Origin: Ciona intestinalis
Taxonomy: Eukaryota; Chordata; Ascidiacea; Phlebobranchia; Cionidae
Length of the DNA: 64,000 nucleotides
Direction of reading: 5' to 3'
NCBI RefSeq assembly: GCF_000224145.3
Contig: NW_004190398.2
Coordinates: 32,310 to 96,309 of the forward strand
The position numbers were made by a program, and so were the translations under genes. A model generated the notes under the pieces. The model ran no database searches. It was not told where the DNA came from and was given only the letters and a program-made list of their open reading frames with translations. Shown here piece after piece: positions 43,656-56,330 of the stretch (the first letter of the stretch is position 1; the number at the start of each line of letters is the position of its first letter).

Positions 43656-44373
43656 CTTCGCTTTACTAATTCGATGCTCCTTAAAATAGATATTCAAATA
43701 GCAAGCTGCGGAAACGAGGTAAATGAAATATGACCCCAATGTTATACCGACAAACTTTGCGGCAACAGCAGGCGGTAAACCGGTATCAACAATAAATTCA
43801 TAATTTAATAAATTTATCGGCAATTACGCTTTCTACCAAAATAGTTTTACGTAATTTACTAAACAGTTTTTGATATGAACCCAAAATTGACTTAACGCAG
43901 TTCCTCCGAGAGAAAATCATGCAATCAAATCACGAATTTTGGACTTAAACTTGCCGCGTTACCAATGCGACCTATTTTTATTTTCCCGGCGCCCGAACGT
44001 GCCGTAGGTTCCAAACAGAAACCGTAATCCGAATTCAAAACGTGACCGGGATTATTCCGCCAGAGCACGCTACAGAGCATGATTACACGATCACTCTTTT
44101 TCATTGGACGAAGTTGGGACTTATGTAGATTTGCAGGATTGGCGGGCGCACGAAATAGCTCACTTGATATTATAATAACTTCACGTGTTCGCATATTTGA
44201 TATTATAATAACATATAAACAAACAGGAAAACAAAAGTGGTTTAAAATTTAAAGATTATTCATATCTTTTACAACTTTATTATTAAAACACGTGACTTCT
44301 CTCGTTTACTCTATTATCGAGTGATGATCTCTTTATTGAACATTACCTCATTAGGAAAAATAGAATGTTTAAT

Positions 44374-44405
44374 CATAGTACTCTAAACTGTTTTAGAGTA
44401 CTATG
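44374..44405. repeat. Perfect hairpin, 14 bp stem
   Basis: CATAGTACTCTAAA, loop CTGT, then TTTAGAGTACTATG. No neighbouring gene explains it. Confidence 0.8.
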
Positions 44406-44823
44406 GTTTAATATAGTTTGGTGCTTTTAGTGGCAATAGGCCTATAATCATTACTCCTACTCTTACTTTACACGGTTTGATTTATTTATTTGAATATCAT
44501 AACGGACACCGTAATTAATTAATACAACATAGAAATGGGAAATCACAGCAGAACGACAGAGTAAAAAAGACTATTTTACTGATCGGCGCGCTTAAAAGTC
44601 AGAAACGAAATTTTTCATAAACTTTTTTTTTGATTGTCGATTATGCATTAAAAAATTGAATAGAATTATCAACAAAGCGGACTGTATAAAAAGTAATGTA
44701 AGCAGACGAAGTGTTAGGCAACTATAGAGACCTGATTCTACCTTCAACACAGATTTGATGTGCTGTAGCAATTATTATTAATAAATATCTATCAATGATA
44801 CCTAAATAAATACATTTATTATA

Positions 44824-45021
44824 TAGTAGGGTGGGAGAAAATGGAACACTTTTATAGCACATAATATCCAAATATCCTGATCGTGTTTTAAACTATTAAC
44901 AACGGTCTATTGGACTCGCGAGGATACGGTTTTATAATTATTTGAATTTCTTATTGTTTACCAACGAATGTGACGAGAAAATAAAATTATAAGATGTTCT
45001 ATCTCCCCCCCCCCACCCTTT
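44824..45021 (-). mobile_element. TAGTAGGG-family MITE
   Basis: Reversed copy from TAGTAGGGTGGGAGAAAATG to a C-rich end CCCCCCCCCCACCCTT. Followed 23 bp later by another copy. Confidence 0.85.
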
Positions 45022-45044
45022 ACGTTAGTTTTATAGACCTATTA

Positions 45045-45237
45045 TAGTAGGTTGGGGGAAGATGGGACACCTTTTTATTCTATTTTCTCGCCCAATTTGG
45101 TAGTAAACAAAGAAAATGCAAAGAATTATAAAACCGTATCCTCACGACTCCGCTAGACCGTTGTTAATTGTTTAAAATACGATCAGAATATTTGGATATT
45201 ATGTGCTAAAAGTGTCCCATCTCCCCCCACCCTACTA
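45045..45237 (+). mobile_element. TAGTAGGG-family MITE with TA target duplication
   Basis: Complete 193 bp copy from TAGTAGGTTGGGGGAAGATG to CTCCCCCCACCCTACTA, flanked by TA. A good consensus-like member. Confidence 0.9.
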
Positions 45238-45578
45238 TATCCTTTGCGTGACATCGTTTTTTAGTTTTACAAAGAAAGGCAAGAGAGCAGTGACCTCTTT
45301 TGTGATCCAGCATAGTCGATTAGTGAGCTTGCGGCTTATGGCTATATATGCGCAGGCTAATCCAGATGTTATCGTTTTGCCTTTCTCAAATCTAGTTAGC
45401 GCTTATTAGATGTTAATCCTTTCTGTGGCGTTCTTTATCTTTTAGGTGAATTACATAAACATTTTGAAGCGTCATCCTTTACCATTAAATCGAGAAAACT
45501 GTTAAACCGACTTATTGTGCGGTTTTTGCACATTTTTTGCATTTGCACATTTTTTTGCACAAGCGGGCACAAGAGATA

Positions 45579-45769
45579 TTGTAGGCTGGGGAAGATAGGG
45601 CACCTTTCATTCTATTTTCTTGTCCCGTTTGGTAGTAAACAAAGAACATTAAAAGAGTTATAAAACCGTATCCTCACGACTCTCATAGACCGTTGTTAAT
45701 TGTTTAAAATATACGATCATAATATTTGGATATCATGTGCTGAAGGTCTCGTTTTCCCTAACCCTACTA
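45579..45769 (+). mobile_element. TAGTAGGG-family MITE
   Basis: Copy from TTGTAGGCTGGGGAAGATAG to GTTTTCCCTAACCCTACTA. Confidence 0.84.
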
Positions 45770-48159
45770 TACAGCTACTCTAATGTCAAAAAGAAACGGC
45801 AAAGTGAACAAAGGAGTATAGTTAACGCATTAGAGAATATTGCTGTAATTTAAAAGGTTATAGTCCGAAAAGAACCTTTGTTAAATCTTTTTAAACAGAT
45901 AATGAGGTTATGAGTATATGTGCCGTTTGCTCTAAACTTGGTTTATTTAACCTAAAAACGGATTATTTTTAATCTGTGGCCGATACATGTTGGTGGATCA
46001 ATGCCAGCGGTTATTAGCGAAATGATGAAAATGTACACATTGCAAATTTTCCAAAAATAATCACTGAACCAGACCATAGCTATAAGCCCACAAGGTGCTG
46101 ACCACAGACGTTGAGAAGTTTGGGTTTCTAGCCTCAAGTCGTTGCTATTTTTAGACAATCAATAGTAATATTTAGTGGCGTCTAAACACAGCTTGATTCG
46201 TGTCGGAATCTAGTCGCTAGGGCGCGCTGCAGAGCGAAGGGTCAATTGCATACGTGCACCAAATGCGGCGCCACTGCGCGACGATATTAAGCGTAATTAT
46301 AGCATTACCGTGTCAACGTATGACGTCTTTCGAGGATTAGGTTCATTTCTAAACCACAAGAGCATGACTGACGAAAGCAATTGCAACCCCGGACCAGAGG
46401 ATTTTAAAAAAGGAGAAAGGAAACGCAACCAATGCCGGATTTTTCAAGAAACTGTCGGAATCTCGAAATTGGTCCCTTTTCCAGAAACTCCATAATCGGC
46501 TCATTGATAACACTGCGTAAAACGTTCCCTTACGTAAATATTTGTTTTGGGATCGAAAATGTCACACCAGTTCGACAACAGAAACGGAAAGTAAAGGAAT
46601 GCGCCAGAATATGAGCGGATTCGCGACACAGCGACAAAGCTGTCGGCAAACACCTTTAACTTGGCGCGGCGTCAGGAATTTCATCACAATTAAACGGTGT
46701 TGGCTTAAGTCGTTTTGACTGAGATGACAAATGAATGCTTCCAGTGAATTCCTCCTTACTGCTAATCCAAAGCTATCGGCAAAAATCGTTTGCCTTTGGT
46801 GGCCGTGAGCATATACCAAACTGTAAATGACGATTACTGAAAATCCTTATCCCAACTGTGCGGTGCAAAAATAGTTCGTGAAAAACCTAGCTTAAATTTC
46901 GTAAATACGTCACACAAATTTTCGGCAAAAGTTTACACAGTAGGCGAGGTAATCGCGCTTAAAAAGATCAGCGGTAATCCGGTCAATTAAGCATGGACCC
47001 CTCGAAAAAGACCATGCGGTAATGAGATGAGTTAGAGTATACACGGTTTCCGAATGTAATTTCGGCCATTCGTCGCAAAGTTTTTTCGCCTACACTAAAA
47101 AGTTAGAATAAATCACTTTCCGCGTGTTTTTTCGAAATATTTAACGTTTCGGTTTCTGTTTCTTTAAATTATGGTGGGGTTATAAAAAAATGACACAGAA
47201 TTCTTGTTGCCACTTTTTATTTTAATCTTACGGAAGATCAATATACAAAAATAACAAATTCAACTAAAATGATCTCAGATATTTTGCGTTTGGTTTAAAA
47301 TAATTTTAACAAACAAAACAAACAACGAAATTAATGAAGAATAAACACATTTAATGACAATACCTTTTAATTGATTTAGAAAAAATAACAATTTATTGCT
47401 GTTTAAAATAAAATCTTAAAAAAAACGGAAATGCGTTTTCTTATTCTGCATGCGCAGTATTTTTAGAGCCATTTTGTGCAATACTGTTTTGCAGAAAGTG
47501 CTATAAAAACCTATTTCGCAGTTTTTATTCGAAAACAATAATAGTATACTTAACATAAAAATAAATTAAATGAGTTTTAATGTTATAAAAATGAATGTTT
47601 TAAAGCATCGAACAAGCATTTTAACGCGTACAAATGCCTATATTTCGTACACTGCAAAAAGTAAAACAGTGGAATGCATATAGCAGAGTTTAAAATATTG
47701 CAAAAATCTATCAAAGTATTGCGTCTGTCGAAATGAAAAAAGTGGCTATTTAAGACTTTAACAGATTGCCCAAGCGAAATTCCTCAATCGTAAAAACTTT
47801 ACGATTGCACTAATACGTAAACGAATCCAAACCGCGATCGTAAAATTCCAAATCAAAAATAAGAAACATTTTACAGTGGCCAAATTTGAGGTTTAATGTT
47901 GTGAGTCATATGATTGCAAAATGATAACTAAAACCGGGTAGGTGGTTCAAGTGCATGCGTAATAACTTGAGGTAATGTAAAGAGTGCGTAATACTTTTGA
48001 GTGATATTTCAACAGCTTTTGCGAATAATTTATATATGAAAAGGATAAACTAGCTGTTTTGGGTGTGTTTTTTTAAGTTTTAATCCAAAAAAAGATTAAA
48101 AAAACTATAATTATGACGTTACAAGGATGCTATTTGAGTAAACGTATAGCAACTACATT

Positions 48160-48362
48160 TAGTACTGTCGGGGAAGATGGGACAACTTTAGCACATTATA
48201 TCCAAGTACCCTAATCGCGTTTTAAAAATTTAACAACGGTATATAATGGAAGTCGTGAAGATACGGTTTTATGACTCTTTGTGTGTTCTTCGTTTAGTAA
48301 GAACTATCATATGTGACGAGAAATAGAATGAAAAAGTGCCCTATCTCCCCCCACCCCATCAT
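48160..48362 (-). mobile_element. TAGTAGGG-family MITE
   Basis: Reversed copy from TAGTACTGTCGGGGAAGATG to CTATCTCCCCCCACCCC. Confidence 0.83.
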
Positions 48363-48560
48363 ACATTGCAAATCGGCTAAAAAATAACTAATAACCTTAT
48401 TTAGGAAAAACTAAAGCCGGCCAAAGGGTAACGTATATACCTAGATTTTTAAAGTGCGAAATTCTGCGAGGTATATAATAACGACGTGTTATCTTGCATA
48501 TAGATTTGTCGCGCATATACAATACTTTTGGATTCGAGTTAATCAGACAAACGTCGTATA

Positions 48561-48752
48561 GAGTAGGGTAGGGGAAGATGGGACACATTTTCATTCCATT
48601 TTCTCGTCCTATTTAGTAGTAAACAAAAACATTCTAAGAATTCTTAAACCGTATCCTCACGACTCCCATAGACCGTTATTAATTGTTTAAAAGGCGGTCA
48701 GGATATTTGGATACTATGTGCTAAAGGTGTCCCATCTTCCCCCACCCTACTA
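48561..48752 (+). mobile_element. TAGTAGGG-family MITE
   Basis: Copy from GAGTAGGGTAGGGGAAGATG to CATCTTCCCCCACCCTACTA. Confidence 0.88.
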
Positions 48753-51286
48753 TATTATCTAGTATGTACTTAACACACCAACGATTTTTTACTCATAGAG
48801 ATTTGTTTTTTTTTTAAATCATAAAACTCTTGAGCAAAAACGTTGAAAGGTTTTACATGTGTTTTGCAAATAAAAGCACATAAAGTTTAAATTTTGTTAA
48901 TGTTATCGTTATGCACGTTATTTATAACGTTTTAACAGAACATCTGCTAAGCGTTTAACTGTTTGTGTGATATGGGGTCGGTTTAATCGTTTTAAATTAT
49001 TGAATGTGCGTTAAAGTTAAGAAAAAAACATCATAAATGTAAAATTAGGTCAAATTAGCGTTTAAGCATTATGACATCTTTACATGGCTAAGTTACCAAC
49101 AAAAAACTGCTATTATTTAATAAACATTGTTGCAAAAATTGGGAGCATTTTTCATTAGTTAGGTACAATGCAGTACACTTCCGGTTTTGGCTGCATAATT
49201 TGCAGTAAATCGCCCTGATTCCCACGGTTAAGGAAATCATGACCAATGTTCTTTCAACACCTTAGATGTCGGTGCAACCACAGTTAGATAACGTTGGGAT
49301 TCATTTGACCTCAAACTAAGTTAATGTCTAGTGTTGCCAATGAAGGAGTTTTTGGTTGTTGTATGAATTGAAGTATATGGACTGATTTAGATGCGGAAAC
49401 ACTGAGGAGGACGCCTTCAATCAACTCATTGCGTTTCCACCTTTGACGTTCTGCGAATGAAAAGAAGATTATAATACAGATAGTAACCAATGCGTTAGAT
49501 AGACTATGGAAACCGTTGCAAAACAGTCCCTTACAATTCGTAGAACTAACGCCATGGTGTTGCTTAATGCATGGTAAAATACTCGGTTGCAAACTTAGCT
49601 AATGTAATTTAATAGAAACGTTTAAATAAAGCCAAAACACATGCATGTGGCTAAAGCATAATGCGTTTACTATATTAGCCTGATACACATAAATACCTAT
49701 AGCGGTCACACCTCTCATAAGCACGTGTACAATACATACAAAGCGGAAGCGAACAAAAATGGCGGCTTATTTCTCAAACAGCGAACAAAGACTGTACAAA
49801 CACAATATGGAGTGCGACGATCGGCGCGAAAAAAATAGAATTCCGTCAGCTGCTCAAGCGTTCGTGGACGTTGAACGTATAGATCGATCGTACTATTTGT
49901 AGTGGATTTTAGCGCCGGAAAATAGGCGTTACCGCGCGAAACAGATGTCCCAGTGTGTAGAGGCGTGCGTACGTTTGTTAAGTACAATCGTAGATGTTTT
50001 TGAAGCGACCTTCGCTCTTGTACGTCGTAGGGACGTCTCCGCAAACCAAGATGGTATTTTAGCGACGGTGTCAAAGTCCACGTAGAATTTATCACAAAGA
50101 CATTAATATAGAATCGTAATTGCTTTCAAAAGATGTCAGATTTAGAGCGACAAAGGTTCCGGAAATGCTTGGATTCTGGAATTTGAGCTTTGGACCGAAG
50201 ATGATTTGCAAGATTCGATTAGGGTTTTATTTGAAACAAATATTTCATTTGTCGTTACTATTTTGAGGTTTTGAGATTCATTGTACTTCGTATGTGAAAG
50301 ATTGCCCCAGAAAATATCACCAATCTGGGATGATTCCAAATTTACCAGAAAAAATAGTCCACACCTAGTGACCGCATGTAAAATAATAAGACACATGTTA
50401 CTTGTACATTCCTATATGTATGTCACCGACCACACATATTGTATATACATTCCAACGAACGTCTAAGTAAATTTTAAAGATCAGCGAATATCGAAAACAA
50501 AGTTTAACCAACATTTTATTAACCATTTCATGCGATTTTGTTAAAAGTTATGGGTTCTTATTCCTGAAGAGTTTAATGAGTTTTTTTTAATTCCAAAAAA
50601 ATGTGTTTTTTTCCAGTTGTTTTGTTTGTTTTCGAGATCACACCGTTTCAAAACATTAGAGCGAGTTCAACTATAACAGAACATTTTCTACTCAAACAAT
50701 CGAAAAAAGTTCACGCTTTTAAGGGGCTACAAACAAATAAGCCGATGGCTTTAACCCACGCCTTAACTCATAAAAGCAACCCGTACAGCCATGCTCTATA
50801 CAAGTTCAACTGACCGAATGGTTATTGTCATGTTGTATTAACTTGAGGCACAACAAAACGGTGGGAAAATGGTGATATAATTCAGCAGTGGGCACGTATA
50901 ATGAAGCCTGCTGATGGAAAACGCTATACGCTAACGAGCCTCCAGTTGACGTACTTGTTTCGACCGTCTGTATACACTGGCGTTGACCCATTGTTGGTTA
51001 AAACGTAATCTTTACTTTCTCTGTCCCTCTAGCGTTACGGGTTGGGTAAAAGTGGGGCGCTGGGACTTAGAGAGAGAAAGAGATAGCGCTGGGGCTGGGG
51101 CCCACGCTGCGAGCTCGTGATGATCTGGAATGGCCGGCATGCAAACAAAACACTATTATGACGTACAGCGCGAGCGATCGCGTTAGTGCAGGTCGAACGT
51201 TCAATGCGGAATCGTTTAAAGACTTGAACAGTTAAAACTAAGACCAAGAACTTGGGGTGCAAGGTCAAGACAAGCAAAGCGAATTG

Positions 51287-51294
51287 TGACGTCA
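51287..51294. promoter_or_regulatory. CRE-like palindrome
   Basis: Exact TGACGTCA in a CpG-richer patch about 6 kb upstream of SoxE. Motif only. Confidence 0.3.
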
Positions 51295-52938
51295 TAGTCA
51301 ACGCCGCAGGTCACGGCTCGATTGCTTCGTATACTCAAAGACACGGGCGGCAATGAAACATAACGTAAGCCAACAAACGTCGGGGAGAGTGTTGAATAAT
51401 GTCTATTTTTAGAGCACGACGTTTATTTTCAAAGTACAGCTCATCGAGTTAGACAACTAGTCATAATCGCCGTAAACAGCGGACTTGCCGCACGGGTATA
51501 ATTTATTAGAAAAATAATTATGTACATCAAAATTAATATTTGGTAAACTGGTAATTTTAATTTTTTACTTCCGTAAATTAAACACGGATAAAACGGAGAG
51601 TTCTTAAAGGCTTGCGGAAAAAAAATCGGCCCAGGTCCGGAAGTTAACGTCTATACTGCAGCGTACCGAAACAGTGAATGACAACGTAACCTTTATAGGT
51701 AGTCTACGCGTATTTCTTTTAATAACCTGGATCCGAATTTAGCTCCGCGTGATCCGGAAATAGAAACCGTCGCATCTTCTCGCTTATCGGCGCGGCGCGG
51801 AACAATTACGGTTGTGCGCGGGGTAGACTTGGTGCATTCGACAAACCGCAAGCAAGATACAAACGCATCAACAAAGTAAGGATATTTTTGGCTACTACGA
51901 ATACCGGCAAACTCGCCGCGGCCATTCTTATGAATGAATCTAAGCATACTGTGACGCAGGTTGGAAAAGGTTAGTAGTATAATCTGACATACTTTCGACA
52001 AGACCACATCGACGGAACAGAAATAGAAAGTATAGCGCCCAACAAACGGGTTATTGTGGTTAATTAAACGAATAAGGATATTTTGGGCTATTTACTATAA
52101 TTGCGGCATGCGCGTGTATACGATTACAGAACAACAGTTTTAACACAACCCCTAAATAGTTAACGTTACCGCGTTTTTTTTTACATTCGTCGGGACCTTT
52201 AGAGAAATGAACAATGTAACAAATTTATACTACATTTCAACACATATTTGTTTTATTTTTGGCTGATTATTTTACTGTTGGGTAATTACTTTCTTTTTGA
52301 AAATATACATATTTTACTTTTTGTTAAAATGGGGTTTTAGATAAAAAAAAACGTTCATGCGAAATCGAATGATTGGCAATGAATAAAATCTTTTTTTTTG
52401 TAAAAAAAAATGTTTTTTCAATTAATATTTGGAACCACACTATTTTGTTATAGCGTTATAGAATAACCACCCGGAAAGTTTAATTTACATAAAAGTGAAT
52501 ATTTTCCAACCACCATAATTTCTATATATGGCGTTTACAGGGAGCGGCCGAACTGTTGGGTATTTTTTGATGCTTTGTATTATAAACTTTTGGTTCAATG
52601 TAAATTAAAGGTACTTATATTGCAAAGGCTATTCCATTGTTTAGATGTAATACGATAAACGTGATGATGCGGATCAGAGCATTTTTGTTTGTTTAAGTTA
52701 ATTTTAGTGCTTCGCGCAATACATAAAAACAATAGCCCCTGGCGTAATGGAAAAAGATAAAATCTAAGCGACCGTCACCTAATTGAACTTAAGTCTGATA
52801 GTGGATTATTTTCTTGATTTTTTTCTAGTAATAAAAATTTCGGATTACATCATATATTTATTATCGGGCAGTTGCAAAAAGTGGCGGCGATTTCACTCTC
52901 CGATGCCCGCGGAGGCAGCCGTGCGCGTCCGGGCGCGG

Positions 52939-52946
52939 TGACGTCA
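52939..52946. promoter_or_regulatory. CRE-like palindrome in a CpG-rich patch
   Basis: TGACGTCA inside the larger palindrome GGTGACGTCACC, within a GC-rich block at about 52880-53000 that stands out from AT-rich surroundings. Candidate enhancer or promoter element, 4.5 kb upstream of SoxE. Confidence 0.38.
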
Positions 52947-54427
52947 CCCCCAAAATCGCTGCGGTTGGAAGGCGAATATGCAGCAAATACGTCAGAGAAC
53001 TATAAGTGTATGAATGGGTCACGGATAGAACCGGGCACGTTAACCATAGTCGCATTATGCAAATAGACGATGAGACGATCATACCGATGGTTTAGGTTTT
53101 GTGGTTCATTTGGATGGCAGATACGAGACCGATAAGCCGATAGAGCGGATGATTCAATTAAAAGCGTGCGAAATTATTTGACAGGGTTCAAAAGGTCACT
53201 TTTTGAGGAAATTTTAACAAGGTGTTAAAGAAATATATTTTTACTATGAAACAAAAGCTTGACATAAAACATAAATTTGCGAAGTTGTTCTTAAAGAAGC
53301 CAATATATTTCCGACTTAAAACATCACCTTTTCTAGTTTCACATATAATATCAGTTTTCATGTTATTTTTTACATTTACAATTGCGGGTGAAACCAAGCT
53401 TTACTAAGAAAGCTTTCGCTTTATATGTGTTTGGGGCCTTTTAGCATGATTTCGACCATGTATGCATTTGAACAGCAAAGCACATATGGCTGTATCGTTG
53501 TGCAAATTTCGGTTTTCGATTCTTTGTTGAGGTTTTGGTCTCCGAGAAAATTTTCCTTGCAAAATCGGTTTAAGGTTGAAATATTGAGATTTTATCTGTT
53601 TTGTTTAAATATTTGCGAGCGCGTGAATGCGGCAATCCGGCCGTAGCATTCGTCGTTCTTTATTGAAGAACGGACGAAGTTCCGTGGCAAATGGCTGGTC
53701 AAATATTTGAGTCTGGCTACGGATGGTATCGAAGACTGACGAATTACCTAGCGGTGTGTGGTGCGTAAACTTCAAGTTTAAAACGACTTAAATTTGGTGA
53801 AAATTTGATTTCCACTAAAGAAAAAAAAGATTTCAAAAACCTTTGGCTATGCTAATATGAAAAGTAAAAATAACGAAACGGTAGATAAGTTTAGGTGTTT
53901 GATACAAACTAATTTATAGCGTCTTTTTATAAAGTAATAAACACAATGCAGGCTATATACTGCATGGACAAAGCACTATAAGCATAATGCCAACTGAAAA
54001 TAAATGCAAGAGCATAGCGGTTTTGCAAATTGTTATAACAGTTGTTATAACAGCCACAGAATCACGCCCTTAAAACACTAAACTAGGTAAACTAGGAAAT
54101 TGCTCTATCTTCCCACGGTTAATTATGACCATTTGGCCGATGCTAGAAATAACGCGCCTAAGGTTGTATGCATTAAGCGTTCAATGATAAGGTTGTGCCC
54201 CGGTAACGTTCATGCGGGAACGGCCGCTAATTTGACTGGCAGCGTCGAAAATACACAATTATTAGCATTTAGCAGGGTTTGGTTGGTTAAATAATAGTTC
54301 AGGCTAAGGGAAAGGGCCACCTACACCACGAGAGTATATACTGCGGCTGCTAAACTGCGGTAATTGACTTTAATTTGACCACAAACAACATAAGTTTATA
54401 GAAAATTAATTCGACAGCAAGATATAC

Positions 54428-54621
54428 AGTAGCGTGCTGGGGTAATTTGAGGCCCCTTTTTAACTCTATTTTCTCGTCACATTTTGTAGAGAACAAAAAT
54501 TAAACAGTTATAAAACCGTATCCTTACGACTCCCATATACCGTTGTTAATTGTTTACTACACGCATAGAATATTTGAAGGTTCTATGCTAAAGGGGTTCC
54601 TTTTCCCCATCCACCCTACTA
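54428..54621 (+). mobile_element. TAGTAGGG-family MITE
   Basis: Diverged copy from CAGTAGCGTGCTGGGG to CCCATCCACCCTACTA. Confidence 0.8.
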
Positions 54622-54741
54622 TACAAAAATCTATACATATATATTTAACACGTCTTATATATTTAACACAAAACTATACGTATGATTTTACACCTACGGT
54701 GTATACTGAAGCGACATACTCTGCATAATTATCAGAACGTA

Positions 54742-54934
54742 TAGTAGGGTGGGGGAAGATGGGACACCTTTTGATTCTATTTTCTTGTTGCATTTCATAA
54801 TAAACAAAGAACAGTCAATGAATTATCAAACTGTATGCTCACGACTCCCATAGACCGTTGTTGAATATTTAAAAAAAGGTCAGGATACTTGGATATGATG
54901 TGATAAAGGTGTCCAAACTTCTCCCACCCTACTA
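54742..54934 (+). mobile_element. TAGTAGGG-family MITE with TA target duplication
   Basis: Complete 193 bp copy from TAGTAGGGTGGGGGAAGATG to CTTCTCCCACCCTACTA, flanked by TA. In tandem with 54428-54621. Confidence 0.88.
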
Positions 54935-56322
54935 TATACAATATTCTGAACTATACAGTCTTATATATCTTATGTACAACACAAAACTATACGTATGAAT
55001 TTTATTCCTGTATACTGAAGCTACTTTGCATAATTATTCGAACATAGTTACATGACAGCAAATCGACAGTTACTATTGTTAAAACATGCTATGAATAAAA
55101 TTATATGGAAAATAGGTCTATTAAAAAATTGTTCTTAACCCCGAGCGCTATACATAAACATATCTCGGTTTAAAACAAACAGAACAACCTAAAATGGTAC
55201 GTGAAAATATTAAGATCGTATACTATACACAACAAAGCATACCCCCACTTCTAAATGTTTACCGTAAAACAAAAATACAATATCGCTAATATAATCTTCA
55301 GTCGTTAATCGTATCGGACTTTTCCAAACAAAATAAATCTTACAGCGTAAACATAAGGCGGGTCGTGAAGTCGGAAAACGTGTCGGGATTTTCCGTAAAC
55401 CGCCCTCGGAGATCAGCGATAATACGTTGTTCGGCTTCATATGTTGATACCGCAGTCAGTGCACGTTTATTCCGTGGACGGAAAATGTTCACGGAAAACC
55501 GCCATGCACAATTGTTGGCAAAGCAAACGACGCTGATATTCGACCACGATCAATTTGTACGGTGGTTTGCAATAGATAAATAATTTGCGTAATTACGCAA
55601 ATGAATCGTGACATCAGGTATTTTATACTAGCAAACGTCCGTTTAGATGTTTTTGCTTCACAAATAAAATGGTAAACAAATGAGTCATATTTCGTCTTCT
55701 AGGTAACTTGTGTTTTGAGCTTACGTTGCGTATATTGTGCAGGGTCACCCTAATTATCGTTAGTTTTTTTCAGTCAGAAACCTGATGTTACCTAACAAAC
55801 ATTGCGTTTATCGGAGCAGGTCGAGCGAAAAGGGGGAATCCCCTCACTCCACCACCACGCTGGCCCCAGTTCGCCAGAACCTCGCGAGATTTACTGTTCG
55901 TTAATTATCGACCAGACGCGGGTTACGTTGAAGCAAATCCTTGACGCCAGTGTTGCCAGCGACTTTTGTGCAGCACTGCGGAAACGAGTGTAGCTTGTGC
56001 GAGGCGTAAAGTATGAAGTTGGGGCTTTGTAAAACAAAAATGGTGAAAACTACTGGCAACACTGGAGTCAGTTCACCTCACGATCGCTACGTTCCCCAAG
56101 TCAAGGCGATTAGCAGTAACTGCTCACTCTGCACATTACAACGTGAATCCAACAATAGGCGTGCACCGAAGTATTTCATGCGCCAGCAACCCCGCGCTGT
56201 GTCCATCAAGTGTACATGCGGAGCTTCACTCACAAAAGCGAAAACCGCCGTAATAAGCTTGTTTTCGAAAATTAGCGGGGTAAGGGGCACAGATTTCGCT
56301 TCTAAAAAAGGTAATGGGGCTG

Positions 56323-56330
56323 TGACGTCA
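56323..56330. promoter_or_regulatory. CRE-like palindrome upstream of SoxE
   Basis: TGACGTCA about 1.1 kb upstream of the SoxE ATG, at the edge of a CpG-rich patch (about 55800-56450). Confidence 0.35.

Noticed and set aside
43925..44194. 89-codon minus-strand frame with a true ATG
   Set aside because: Sequence is unfamiliar and unsupported; kept only as a possible upstream exon region for the NPAS gene.
46310..46819. Overlapping short open frames on both strands
   Set aside because: No motif and mutual overlap; interpreted as noncoding CpG-richer DNA.
49715..50095. 126-codon minus-strand open frame
   Set aside because: No recognisable motif, no splice context, biased to a CpG-rich patch where stops are rarer by chance.
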